Assembly (NCBI RefSeq): GCF_008634025.1
Contig: NZ_PDCM01000002.1
Coordinates: forward strand, 2,170,001-2,234,000
DNA: 64,000 nt
From: Streptomyces albofaciens JCM 4342
GTDB lineage: Bacteria > Actinomycetota > Actinomycetes > Streptomycetales > Streptomycetaceae
Direction: 5' to 3'
The stretch's first letter is position 1. The number at the start of each line of letters is the position of its first letter. Of the stretch, positions 32,367 through 41,084 are shown one piece after another. The notes beneath the pieces were generated by a model. It saw only the letters and a program-made list of their open reading frames with translations. It ran no database searches and had not been told where the DNA came from. The position numbers and the translations under genes were made by a program.

Positions 32367-33431
32367 TCAGCGCCGTACGACCGACACCCGCGACACCCCG
32401 AGCAGGCCGGCCAGCGGCACCTCGGCGGACTTCTGCTCCGGGCTCACCGCCAGGCCCTGTTGCCGCACCAGGTCCAGCAGCCGTTCGGCCAGCGGCATGA
32501 CCATGTGCCGCCCCCAGCAGCGCTCGTTCGCGTGCCCGAAGGGCAGGTAGCCGGGCTGGTCGTCGGCGTCGAGGGCCGCCCAGCGCTCAGGGCGGAACTC
32601 GTCCGGCGCGTCCCATGTGCGCGGGTCGCGATGGCTGAGCAGCGGCAGCAGCAGGACGTCGTCGCCCGCGCCGATCCGCTCGTCGAGGGCGGCGAACTCC
32701 GGTGACGCCACGCGCAGCAGGTTCCACGACGGCGGCAGCAGCCGCATGGACTCGTACAGGATGTGGCGGTTCGGTATGTGGTCCTCGAAGGGCGAGCCGA
32801 GCCACAGCGCGTTGGCGACGAGGGTGGACACGGTGAAGCACACCGGTGCCGCCGCCCGCCGGTACAGGCCCATCGCGTACCGCCGGTCCCCGTAACCGGC
32901 CGCGGCGGCCGCGAGCCCCGCCAGCCGGGACACCGGCGCGCCGGCCCCCGGGCAGCCCGGCAGCGCCGCGCCCGCCGCGATCACCGTCCAGGTCAGTTTG
33001 GGCGTCCATTCCAGCTTGCGGTCCACGAGTACCCGCAGCCGCATCGGATCGGCCCCGAAAACCAGGTCCCGCAGATACAGGTGCGCCACCCGCGGCCATT
33101 CGCCCGACAAGTCGGCGGCCGGGCCGCCTTTCCCGTCGGGCGCGGCCGGCCTTTCCAGTGCCGCGCGCACGTCCAGGGAAACGGCGCGCATGACCGCGGA
33201 GGATTCGGGGCGGCTGATGGGCCGGCCCTGGAGGGGTTTGAAGGTGGGCCGTTCGGCCGCGTTGGCCGGTCTGCTGCGCAGCACGGCGTCGATCAGCCCG
33301 GCTCCGGCGACGCCGACCGTGTCGGCCTCCAGCCGGAAGACGTCCGCGCCGCGGTGCTCGCTGAGGAGCCGGCCGAGCCGCGGCGTGAAGACCGTGACCC
33401 GGTCGCTCCGTTCCGTACCGTACGTACGCAT
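32367..33431 (-). CDS. Atropopeptide cytochrome P450 (tryptorubin TrpB type)
   Basis: 354 aa from an ATG at 33431 with GGAGG seven bases upstream. The K-helix ExxR is ESMR (about residue 228), the meander has DEFRPERWAAL, and the haem loop is YLPFGHANERCWGRHMV with Cys as the iron ligand; it departs from FGxGxHxCxG. It is about 50 residues shorter than an ordinary P450, and no standard A/G-G-x-D/E-T-T I-helix motif is visible. The gene begins 49 bp after the 26-codon precursor ending AWYIWY. In known atropopeptide pathways one P450 makes all the C-C and C-N crosslinks among Trp and Tyr. That pairing, rather than the P450 alone, is the basis of the call. Confidence 0.9.
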   Translation of the reverse strand: MRTYGTERSDRVTVFTPRLGRLLSEHRGADVFRLEADTVGVAGAGLIDAVLRSRPANAAERPTFKPLQGRPISRPESSAVMRAVSLDVRAALERPAAPDGKGGPAADLSGEWPRVAHLYLRDLVFGADPMRLRVLVDRKLEWTPKLTWTVIAAGAALPGCPGAGAPVSRLAGLAAAAAGYGDRRYAMGLYRRAAAPVCFTVSTLVANALWLGSPFEDHIPNRHILYESMRLLPPSWNLLRVASPEFAALDERIGAGDDVLLLPLLSHRDPRTWDAPDEFRPERWAALDADDQPGYLPFGHANERCWGRHMVMPLAERLLDLVRQQGLAVSPEQKSAEVPLAGLLGVSRVSVVRR

Positions 33432-33480
33432 CGGCGGCCTCCGAGAGCCTGGATGAGGGAACTACCGGGTCACGTGCCGA

Positions 33481-33561
33481 TCAGTACCAGATGTACCAGG
33501 CGTAGGCCTTCAGGCTCTTCTCCGCCTTCATCTTCTTCTTGAGGGAGTTGATGAGCTTCAT
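33481..33561 (-). CDS. Atropopeptide precursor, core AWYIWY (tryptorubin type)
   Basis: 26 aa from an ATG at 33561, with GGAGG seven bases upstream. Residues 1-20 are a short Lys-rich, probably helical leader with no Cys (MKLINSLKKKMKAEKSLKAY), and residues 21-26 are A-W-Y-I-W-Y, directly followed by TGA. The last six residues equal the peptide sequence of tryptorubin A. The gene is far below usual size cut-offs and lies inside a longer frame whose upstream part has no coding character. It starts the operon with the P450. Leader removal would need a general protease, because no dedicated one is present. Confidence 0.92.
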   Translation of the reverse strand: MKLINSLKKKMKAEKSLKAYAWYIWY

Positions 33562-33954
33562 GACAGCACCTCCGGGACAGGCGAACCGACTGAACCGAAC
33601 ACTGACTCCGGCGGACCGGGACGCGGGAAAACACTGCTCCGCCACTGAATCCGGCTTTCCGCTTTTCGTCAGGGCAAAGTGAAGCCCAGCGGCGAAAGGT
33701 ACGTCAATGTGGTCAAGGTCACCGTAAATTCGGGGTATTGGGGGTTTCGTCGGCGAACGGGGGTGAAAGGCCGGGGCGTACGGAACGGGTGCCCGCGTGT
33801 GGGAAATCGCCGCCGCGACCGCCCCCGAAGGCGGATAACGCCACTTCACCGGCGGTGACTGTCACCTCCGGGTGCCGCCTTCCACGCTGATCCGCGACCG
33901 GCCCCGCGCTGTCCGCGCGGGGCCGAGGCGTCGACAACGGTGGAGGGATTTCCG
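33562..33954. promoter_or_regulatory. Divergent promoter region of precursor and MFS exporter
   Basis: 393 bp without a convincing gene. It is somewhat AT-richer in the middle (about 33620-33760), which suits promoters for both the minus-strand precursor and the plus-strand exporter. I do not identify a specific operator. Confidence 0.5.
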
Positions 33955-35397
33955 ATGACCGCTGAGCATGTGCTCGCGCCGCCCGGCACGGCCTGCCGAT
34001 GGCGGTGGTGGGCGCTCGCCGCCCTGCTGCTGGCCGAGGCGATGAACCTGCTGGACGCGACCATCGTGCAGGTCGCGGCGCCCGCCGTGCACGCCGACCT
34101 GGGCGGTCCGGTGTCCGACGTCCAGTGGTTCACGACGGCCTACACCCTGCCGTTCGCGGTGCTGCTGATCACCGGCGGGCGCCTGGGTGACATCGCCGGG
34201 CGGCGACGGGTGTTCGTCGTCGGCGTCACGGGCTTCCTGCTCGCGTCCGTCGCCTGCGCCCTGGCGCCCGGCGCCGGTCCGCTGATCGCCTTCCGGATGG
34301 TGCAGGGGGCCGCGGCGGCCCTGGTCATTCCGCAGACCATCGGCCTGATCAGAGCGATGTTCACCGGCGCGGAGCTGGCCCGCGCCCTGGGCTGCATCGG
34401 TCCGGTGATGGGGCTCGCCGCCGTCTGCGGGCCGGTGCTCGGCGGATTCCTCACCCACGCCGACCTGTTCGGCTCGTCCTGGCGGGCGGCGTTCCTGGTG
34501 AACGTCCCCCTGTCGCTGTTCGTCCTCGCGCTCGCGCCCAAGCTGACGGACGACCGCGCCCCGCGGCGCCCCGCCCTCGACCTGACCGGCACGCTGCTGG
34601 CCGCGGCGGGCGTCGGGCTCGTCGTCCATCCGCTGATCGGGGCCGACCTCGCCGCGCTGTCCGGCCGGCACTGGGCCTCCATCGCGGCCGGGCTGCTGCT
34701 GACGGCCGTCTTCGTACGGCACCAGCGGGGTGCCGGCGCCGCCGGGCGCAGCCCGCTGGTGGAGCCGAGCCTGTTCGGGCGCCGCGGCTTCCCGGCCGCG
34801 CTGGTGGCCTCGGCCTCGTTCTTCGCGATGACCAACGGCCTGCTGACGGTGATCGTGCTCCAGCTGCAACTGGGCCTGCGGGTCAGCGTGTTGGCGGCGG
34901 GCCTCACGCTCGCCCCGTGGTCGGCCGGTCTGGCCGTGGCGTCCTGGGCGTCCGGCGCCCGCCTCGTCCGGCGCTTCGGACACCGGACGATGCCGCTCGG
35001 GCTCGCCGTGCTCCTGGCCGGCACGCTGGCCGCCATCGCCGTGTACCGCACCGCGGATCCCGCGGCCTGTCCCGTCCTGCTGCTCCCGGCGCTCGCGGTC
35101 GTCGGCCTGGGGGCCGGCCTGTTCACGCCCGCGTTCTTCACCACCGCGCTCCAGCCGTTGCGCCCGCAGGAGATCGGCTCGGCCGCCGGGCTGCTGAACG
35201 CGGTCCAGCAGTTGGGCGCGACCCTCGGGGTGGCCGTCCTCGGCAGCGTCTACCTCCACGCCGCCGGGCCCGGCGGCGCCGCGGCCTCGCTGCACGCCGT
35301 GCAGCTCGCGTTCTGGGCCGCCACGGCGCTCGCGGTGGTCAGCCTGGTGGCGGCCAGGCTGATGACCGGCGGCCCGGAGGCGGGGACGGTCCGCTGA
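33955..35397 (+). CDS. MFS exporter, DHA2 type, divergent from the atropopeptide operon
   Basis: 480 aa from an ATG at 33955 with GGAGGG seven bases upstream. About 14 membrane segments; the DHA2 motifs are LLDATIVQVAAPAVHADL after TM1, GGRLGDIAGRRRVFV (motif A) and GLAAVCGPVLGGFL (motif C-like). Its divergent position next to the atropopeptide genes makes it the natural candidate for exporting the crosslinked hexapeptide or a related product. It could equally be an unrelated drug pump. No regulator gene (TetR/MarR) adjoins it. Confidence 0.88.
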   Translation: MTAEHVLAPPGTACRWRWWALAALLLAEAMNLLDATIVQVAAPAVHADLGGPVSDVQWFTTAYTLPFAVLLITGGRLGDIAGRRRVFVVGVTGFLLASVACALAPGAGPLIAFRMVQGAAAALVIPQTIGLIRAMFTGAELARALGCIGPVMGLAAVCGPVLGGFLTHADLFGSSWRAAFLVNVPLSLFVLALAPKLTDDRAPRRPALDLTGTLLAAAGVGLVVHPLIGADLAALSGRHWASIAAGLLLTAVFVRHQRGAGAAGRSPLVEPSLFGRRGFPAALVASASFFAMTNGLLTVIVLQLQLGLRVSVLAAGLTLAPWSAGLAVASWASGARLVRRFGHRTMPLGLAVLLAGTLAAIAVYRTADPAACPVLLLPALAVVGLGAGLFTPAFFTTALQPLRPQEIGSAAGLLNAVQQLGATLGVAVLGSVYLHAAGPGGAAASLHAVQLAFWAATALAVVSLVAARLMTGGPEAGTVR

Positions 35398-35602
35398 TCC
35401 GGCCCGTACGCGGCCCTGGCCCGACCGGTACGCGTGAACCTTGCGCCGCAGGCGGCTGATCCACGTACGGAACGGCGTTTCCCGGGACGTATCGGCTCGT
35501 TGGGCGTGGACGAGCCTTGTCCGGCACACCGGCGTCCGCCGGACCGTGGGAAGGCTCTCGCGTCCGGGGCGCTGGGCTCCGGCGCCGGAGAGAGGACAAC
35601 CT

Positions 35603-35842
35603 GTGCGAAAGATGAGCTACGCCCTGGCCGCGGCCGTCGCGCTGAGCGGCGTGCTGTTCACGGGGGCGGCCACCGAGGCCGCCGCCGCCACCGCCCGCCC
35701 GCAGGCGCAGCCGAGCGGCCCGCCGTTCCCGTACGCCGACTGCATCAGGGAAGTGAAGAGGCAGTACAAGGGCAAGAAGGACCCGAAGGCCACCTGCGAC
35801 GCGCTGGTGCGCAAGGGCTACATCAAGAAGCCGGGCACCTGA
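35603..35842 (+). CDS. Small secreted basic peptide
   Basis: 79 aa from a GTG at 35603 with AGAGGA six bases upstream. A Sec signal peptide (residues 1-30, SYALAAAVALSGVLFTGAA then EAAAA) precedes a basic mature part with two Cys (YADCIREVKRQYKGKKD, then TCDALVRKGYIKKPGT) that could form a disulfide. No known family is recognised. It is 205 bp downstream of the exporter on the same strand. Confidence 0.65.
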   Translation: MRKMSYALAAAVALSGVLFTGAATEAAAATARPQAQPSGPPFPYADCIREVKRQYKGKKDPKATCDALVRKGYIKKPGT

Positions 35843-36264
35843 TCCGGCCGCTCCTCCCTCCGGGCCCCGTGCCCCGGGCTCCGCGCCCGGGCCGCGGGGC
35901 CCGGCCCCGTACGGGTCCGGTCCGTGCGCCCGCGCGTACGTCTGTCAGACGGTGGCGCGCGCCACCCGACGACGAACGCCGCGCACGCCCCTTGTGCGCC
36001 GGTGGCGGCCGGGGCAAGCTTCGTTGATGGTAAAAGCAACCCGGTTCCGAAACGGCCGCAGCTCGCGAGGATAAGGGACAGTATCCGGGCGGCCCGTTGC
36101 ATGACGCTGACGCGGACCGGGAACGCGGGAACGACTCCTCCTTCCGTCGATTCCCTTGTGGACGCATTGTCATAAGCGTCCTGCCCTATTGGTACTGGCC
36201 GACCGGCCGGCGAGGAAAGCGCGCAGTACGGCGAGATCCGGTGCGGGGTAGGGAGAGGGGTTCC
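35843..36264. other. Intergenic region upstream of the prenyltransferase
   Basis: 422 bp with several short frames that lack codon bias or ribosome sites. It turns AT-richer after about 36000 and probably holds the promoter of the prenyltransferase operon. I see no specific site. Confidence 0.4.
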
Positions 36265-37371
36265 ATGTCGGCTCTGGGAACGGTTCCACCGGTGTGCGGT
36301 GGCGTGACACTCATGGATTATGGAGTTTCCACCCTCAGGCGCCTGCTCGCCAGTGCGGGTCTGAATGTCGAACAGGGCGCGAGGGTGCTGCGCAGGATGC
36401 TGTCACCGTGGGGAGAGCGGCGTATAGGAACGCGTCCCGACTGGCGTTCCGATGTCTGCGCCGACGGTTCGCCGATCGAATTCTCCGCCGCCTTCTCGCG
36501 GGAACGCACCCAGATACGGGTGCTCGTGGAAGCCGTACCGGACCGGCTGGACACCTCGGCCGCGCAGGAATCGGCGCTCGGCCTCACCCATGTGCTGACC
36601 CGGGAGTTCGGCGCCGTCGACGACCGTCTGGCCGAAGTCCGGGACCTGTTCCTGCCGGACGAGGGACCGGCCGGTTTCGCCATGATGCACGCCGCCGTCT
36701 TCTCGCCGCACGGCGACCCCGAGTTCAAGGTCTATCTGAACCCCGACGCCGACCGGCGCATGACCGCCGTCGAGCGGACGCGCCGGGCTCTGGACCGCCT
36801 GGGATTCGGCAAGGCGTGGAATGCGATCGGCGAATACGCCCGCCGGGGATTCGACCTCGACCGGATCGTCTATCTGGGTCTCGACCTGATGGACGGCCCC
36901 CAGGCGCGGGTGAAGGTGTACTTCCGCCACTACGACGTCTCCCCGGCGGAACTCGACGCCCGTATGCGCATATCGCTCCAGCACGAGGCCGGATTCCTGG
37001 AGGATTTCTGCTACGCGCTGACCGGCAACGCCGGTGCGGCACGGCCCCAGCCGCTCGTCAGCAACCTGACCTTCACGGCGGTCGGCGAGCACATACCCGA
37101 ATCCGCCACGCTGTACGTCCCGCTGTGGGTGCACGCGGAGAGCGACCGCACCGTACGGGACCGGGTCAGCTCCGTCATGGCCCGCATGGGCCTTCCCGCC
37201 GGCCGTTACCGGACGCTGCTGAGCCAGGTGGCCCGGCGCCCGCTGGCGGGCGGCCGCGGCATCCACACCTACGCGTCGGCGCGGATGCAGAACGGCCGCC
37301 CGCGCATGACCACCTACTGGTCCTCGGAACTGTACGACCGGTATCCGCCCGCCCGTTACCAGCGGGGGTGA
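36265..37371 (+). CDS. DMATS-type aromatic (indole) prenyltransferase
   Basis: 368 aa from an ATG at 36265 after GGGAGAGGGG. It has the bacterial indole prenyltransferase (ABBA barrel, DMATS family) look: an N-terminal helical part, GLTHVLTREFG, FKVYLNPDA (diphosphate-binding Lys on a strand), RVKVYFRHYDVS (second Lys strand) and the C-terminal repeat TYASARMQNGRPRMTTYWSSELY. The family transfers dimethylallyl diphosphate without Mg-binding DDxxD motifs, most often to tryptophan. It is followed after 5 bp by a PLP enzyme gene, so prenyl-Trp processing is the likely pathway. The position of prenylation cannot be read from the sequence. Confidence 0.9.
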   Translation: MSALGTVPPVCGGVTLMDYGVSTLRRLLASAGLNVEQGARVLRRMLSPWGERRIGTRPDWRSDVCADGSPIEFSAAFSRERTQIRVLVEAVPDRLDTSAAQESALGLTHVLTREFGAVDDRLAEVRDLFLPDEGPAGFAMMHAAVFSPHGDPEFKVYLNPDADRRMTAVERTRRALDRLGFGKAWNAIGEYARRGFDLDRIVYLGLDLMDGPQARVKVYFRHYDVSPAELDARMRISLQHEAGFLEDFCYALTGNAGAARPQPLVSNLTFTAVGEHIPESATLYVPLWVHAESDRTVRDRVSSVMARMGLPAGRYRTLLSQVARRPLAGGRGIHTYASARMQNGRPRMTTYWSSELYDRYPPARYQRG

Positions 37372-37376
37372 CCGCC

Positions 37377-38612
37377 ATGCCGCGGCACGAGGCGCTCCGC
37401 TCGCTGTTCGACGACGCGCGGGTCCGGCCCGACCTGCTGCGTCGGCGATCGCCCGTCCGGTGGGGCGCGGTCCCGCCCGACGTCATTCCGCTGACGGCGG
37501 CCGAACCGGATTTCCCCGGGCCCCGGGCGGTCAGGGACGCGGTCGTCGCGGCGGTCGCCGACGGCTATTTCCCCTACGCGACACCCAACGGACCGGAAGA
37601 ACTCCTGGAGGCCTTCTCGGAAGTCGCCGAAGCCCGTCACGGAATCGGCAACCACCCCGATCGCGTGGTGCTCGCGCCCGGCACGGCGGCCGCCTTGTGG
37701 GGTGTGGTGCGCCTGCTGTGCGGAAAGGGCGACGAGTGCATCCTGCTGGACCCGGTGGACCTGCTGTTCGGCCAGGCCGTCGACGCCGTGGGGGCCCGGC
37801 GCGTCTACTGCCCGGTGGACAAGCGCACCGGGCGACTGGACACGGACCAGCTCGCCTCCTTGGTGACGGCGCGCACCGCGCTGATCTGCCTGTGCAATCC
37901 GCACAACCCGCTGGGCACGGTCTTCACCGAGCCGACGCTGCGGGCGGTGGAGGACATAGCCGCCGCCCACCGTGTCCCGATACTTTCCGACGAGGTGTGG
38001 GGCGACATCGTGTACCCGCCCAGGACGCACATCAGCATGGCGAGCCTGGACACCGGAAACAGCCGGCGCGTCTACACGGTGACCGGGCTTTCCAAGACGT
38101 TCGCGCTCCCGGGGCTGCGCATGGGCTTCGTGGTCGCCCCGACCCCCGCGGATGCGGACGCCTTGCGGCTCGCCTTCCAGCATCTCGGCGCCGCGTACAG
38201 CATGACGCCCTGTACCCAGGCCGGCGCCCTGGCCGCCCTGCGCCACGGCTGGCCCTGGCGGGACGCGTTCCTGGAACACCTGCAGGCCATGCGCGACTAC
38301 TGTGCGGACCGGCTGAACGCGATACCGGGATTCTCCTGCGGCCGGCCGGACGGAACGTACGTCCTCTTCCCCGATGTGTCCGCCCTCGGGCTGAGCAGCC
38401 GGGCGATGGGCGAATTCCTGCTGGCGAAAGCGCGGGTGGCCGTGGTGCCCGGTACGGCCGAGTGGTTCGGCCCGGCCGCCGAGGGCAATATCCGCATCAG
38501 CTACGCCACTTCGCGGGCCGTGCTGGAAGAGGCGCTGAACCGTATGGCGAGCGCCGTCGGAGAACTCGTCCCCGGTGGCCCGGCCGCGCTCCAGGCCACC
38601 GGCACGCCGTGA
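37377..38612 (+). CDS. PLP-dependent fold-type I enzyme (class I/II aminotransferase, MalY/PatB-like)
   Basis: 411 aa from an ATG at 37377, five bases after the prenyltransferase stop. The PLP lysine is in TVTGLSKTFALPGLRMGF, the cofactor Asp in LSDEVWGDIVYP, and the Asn in CNPHNPLGTVF. The NPHNP and SDE patterns resemble MalY/PatB C-S lyases as much as true aminotransferases, so transamination, beta-elimination or decarboxylation are all open. Coupled to a DMATS gene, its probable substrate is a prenylated tryptophan. It converges on the CYP157 gene. Confidence 0.88.
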   Translation: MPRHEALRSLFDDARVRPDLLRRRSPVRWGAVPPDVIPLTAAEPDFPGPRAVRDAVVAAVADGYFPYATPNGPEELLEAFSEVAEARHGIGNHPDRVVLAPGTAAALWGVVRLLCGKGDECILLDPVDLLFGQAVDAVGARRVYCPVDKRTGRLDTDQLASLVTARTALICLCNPHNPLGTVFTEPTLRAVEDIAAAHRVPILSDEVWGDIVYPPRTHISMASLDTGNSRRVYTVTGLSKTFALPGLRMGFVVAPTPADADALRLAFQHLGAAYSMTPCTQAGALAALRHGWPWRDAFLEHLQAMRDYCADRLNAIPGFSCGRPDGTYVLFPDVSALGLSSRAMGEFLLAKARVAVVPGTAEWFGPAAEGNIRISYATSRAVLEEALNRMASAVGELVPGGPAALQATGTP

Positions 38613-38645
38613 CGGGCCGTGCGGCCTGCCGGCCGGGTCCGGGCG

Positions 38646-40112
38646 TCAGCCGCGCAGCCAGGCCTTCAGCGCGGCCCACCAGGACGTACGCCTCGGGAGT
38701 ACGGGGGCCGCGGGAGGCGGGCCGGGCGGGGACGGGGCCGGTGGCTCGGCCGCGGGCAGGGAGCCGTCGTCCGGGACGTCCCACAGCGGGCGCTCGGCGG
38801 CCGGACCGGCGGGCGCGCCGGAGCGCGCGGGCCGCGAGGGGCTGAACGTCACCGGGAGGCTGGTCAGGTGGCGCGTCATCCAGCCCGACTTCCAGCGCAG
38901 GTCCTCCTCGGGGATGCGCAGCCGCACGTCGGGCAGCCGGGCCATCAGCGTGTCGATGCCGGTGTCGGCGATGGCCCGGCCGATGTTCTGGCCGGGGCAC
39001 TCCTGCGGGCCGCTGCTGAAGGCGAGGTGCGAGCGGTTGCCGAGCAGCGGAATCGAGGGGTCCGGGCGGACGGCCGGATCATTGTTCCCGGCGGCCAGGC
39101 TGAGCAGCAGCATGTCCCCCGCCTCGACCTTCTGGCCGCCGACCTCCGTGTCCACGGCGGCCCAGCGGCCGGGAATGGTCATCAGGGGCGGTTCGTTCCA
39201 CAGCACCTGCTCCACCACGTCGGGCAGCGTCATCTGCCCGCCGGCCAGCGAGGCGTGGCACCGGGGATCGGTCAGCACCATCCGCAGGGTGCTCTTGAGG
39301 AGGTTGACCGTGGTCTCGTTCGCGGCGATCAGGACGACCCGCAGGTGGTTCCACACCTCCTCGTCGGTCAGCCGGGAGGAGTGGTCGATCAGCCAGGACG
39401 TGATGTCGTGGCCCCGGGTCGTGTGCTTGCGCCGTACCAGCTCCGTGAGGGTCTCCACGATGAACGCGTTGCTGGCCACCGAGGTCGCGGTGCCCGCCAC
39501 CATGTCCCGGCTGGCCGTGACCAGCCGGGGCCCGTACTCGTCGGGCATGCCCAGGAGCTGCGTCAGCACGAGCATGGGCAGATGCTCGCAGAACTCCTCG
39601 GCCAGGTCCGCCTCACCGCGCTCGGCGAAGCCGTCGACCAGCTGGTGGGTGAAGCGGGTGATGTGCCGCCGGATGCCCCGGCGGTTGAAGCGGTCCAGGC
39701 TGTCGGTGACCGCCACGCGCAGCCGGTTGCGCTCCTCCCCGTCCAGGAACAGGCAGACCGGCTGCCAGGCGATCATCGGGAGCAGCGGTGAGTCCGGCGG
39801 CACCCGCCCTTCCCGGAACCAGCGCCAGTTGCGCGAGTCGCGGCTGAAGCGGGCGGGCGTACCGGCGACCTCCAGGATCTCGCGGTAGCCGAGGACGAGC
39901 CAGGCGGGCAGGTCGCCGTCCAGCAGGACGGGTGCGACGGCCCCGTGCCGGGCGCGCAGCCGCTCGTACAGGCCCATGGGGTCCTCGGCCGCCTCGGGGC
40001 CGAAGAGCCGCGCCAGTCCGTCGGCGGCGCCGAACCGGGCGTGTGCCGGGCACTCCCGGGGCGGCGTGGCGGCCCATGTGGTGCCGGGCTGTTCGGGGAA
40101 GGGCATGGTCAC
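38646..40112 (-). CDS. CYP157-like cytochrome P450 of the conservon (CvnE type)
   Basis: 488 aa. The GTG at 40112 overlaps the CvnD stop (GTGA), six bases upstream of an alternative ATG. The haem loop is LAFSSGPQECPGQNIGR with the ligand Cys. In the K-helix the normally invariant ExxR is replaced by EQVLW (VVEQVLWNEPPL), the known hallmark of CYP157, which occurs as the fifth gene of conservons. The I-helix reads VVLIAANETTVN with the usual acid-Thr pair. A Pro-rich tail of about 65 residues follows the P450 fold and ends in a Trp-rich amphipathic piece (SWWAALKAWLRG). The substrate is unknown. Confidence 0.9.
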   Translation of the reverse strand: MTMPFPEQPGTTWAATPPRECPAHARFGAADGLARLFGPEAAEDPMGLYERLRARHGAVAPVLLDGDLPAWLVLGYREILEVAGTPARFSRDSRNWRWFREGRVPPDSPLLPMIAWQPVCLFLDGEERNRLRVAVTDSLDRFNRRGIRRHITRFTHQLVDGFAERGEADLAEEFCEHLPMLVLTQLLGMPDEYGPRLVTASRDMVAGTATSVASNAFIVETLTELVRRKHTTRGHDITSWLIDHSSRLTDEEVWNHLRVVLIAANETTVNLLKSTLRMVLTDPRCHASLAGGQMTLPDVVEQVLWNEPPLMTIPGRWAAVDTEVGGQKVEAGDMLLLSLAAGNNDPAVRPDPSIPLLGNRSHLAFSSGPQECPGQNIGRAIADTGIDTLMARLPDVRLRIPEEDLRWKSGWMTRHLTSLPVTFSPSRPARSGAPAGPAAERPLWDVPDDGSLPAAEPPAPSPPGPPPAAPVLPRRTSWWAALKAWLRG

Positions 40113-40732
40113 CGTGGCTCCGCAGTCGTGGTGGTGAGGGTGTGCAGATAGCGCATGAGGGTCAGCAGACCGTCGCGGCTGGAGCCGCGTTCGCGGGCGT
40201 CGCAGTCGATCACCGGCACCTGGTCGGGGATGTCCAGAGCCTGCCGGAGCTCGGAGACCGGGTACGAGGGGGCGTCCGGGAAGGCGTTGATGGCGACGAT
40301 GAAGGGCACCCCGCGCTCCTCCAGGCGGCCCATCACGTCGAAACTGTCCTCCAGCCGCCGGGTGTCGATGAGGACGACGGCGCCCAGCGCGCCTTCGAAG
40401 AGGCCGTTCCACAGGAACCAGAACCGCTGCTGGCCCGGGGTGCCGAAGACGTACAGCACCAGTTCGTCGTTGAGGGTGATCCGGCCGAAGTCCATCGCCA
40501 CGGTGGTCTCGCTCTTGCGCTCCACCCCGGCGAGATCGTCCACGCCGGCCCCGGCCTGCGTCATGATCTCCTCGGTGGTGAGCGGTCTGATCTCGCTGAC
40601 CGAGCCGACCAGGGTGGTCTTGCCGACGCCGAAACCGCCGACGATCACCACCTTCACCGCCGTGGTGACCGAGGCCGGCAGGATGTCCTCGCCCCGCGGG
40701 CCGACGACGGGTTCAGAGATTCTGTAGTCCAT
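40109..40732 (-). CDS. cvnD: Conservon GTPase-like ATP/GTP-binding protein (CvnD)
   Basis: 207 aa. G1/Walker A is GGFGVGKTT (about residues 32-40), G3 FGTPGQQRF, and an NAF-type G4 stretch (VAINAFPDAPSYP), as in the Ras-like MglA-related proteins of conservons. It starts 20 bases inside the CvnC gene and its stop overlaps the P450 start. With CvnA-C it forms a membrane-associated complex that acts like a eukaryotic G-protein-coupled switch in Streptomyces morphology and antibiotic control. Confidence 0.93.
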   Translation of the reverse strand: MDYRISEPVVGPRGEDILPASVTTAVKVVIVGGFGVGKTTLVGSVSEIRPLTTEEIMTQAGAGVDDLAGVERKSETTVAMDFGRITLNDELVLYVFGTPGQQRFWFLWNGLFEGALGAVVLIDTRRLEDSFDVMGRLEERGVPFIVAINAFPDAPSYPVSELRQALDIPDQVPVIDCDARERGSSRDGLLTLMRYLHTLTTTTAEPR

Positions 40733-41084
40733 GCATCACCGCCTCCAAGAGTTCGATGTCGGGCAGCGACTTGGCCGGGACCGAGGCCCGGGCCTCGACG
40801 TGGTTGCTCGCCAGCAGCTCCGTGAGCAGTACGGTGACCACGCTGACCGGCAGGTGGAGGTACGCGGAGAGCTCGGCGACGGACAGCGGGTAGTCGCAGA
40901 TGCGGACGATGGCGGCGAGCTCCGGCTGCATGCCCGGACCGGCCTCGCCGCGGCTCACGATCAGCGTGACCATGTCGAGGGGGGCCTGCCGTTCGGCCGG
41001 TTGCCGGCCGGACGTCAGGACGTAGAGCCGTTCGGGACCGCCCTCTTCCCAGGCCTGTTTCTTCTGCCGCTCCGGCTCACTCAT
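40713..41084 (-). CDS. cvnC: Conservon protein with DUF742 domain (CvnC)
   Basis: 123 aa. The ATG at 41084 overlaps the CvnB stop (ATGA). The sequence has the DUF742 winged-helix-like signature: RLYVLTSGRQPAE, then YPLSVAELSAYLHLPVSVVTVLLTELLASNHV and SLPDIELLEAVMHGL. It is part of the conservon complex and links the roadblock protein and the GTPase; the precise mechanism is not known. Confidence 0.93.
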   Translation of the reverse strand: MSEPERQKKQAWEEGGPERLYVLTSGRQPAERQAPLDMVTLIVSRGEAGPGMQPELAAIVRICDYPLSVAELSAYLHLPVSVVTVLLTELLASNHVEARASVPAKSLPDIELLEAVMHGLQNL

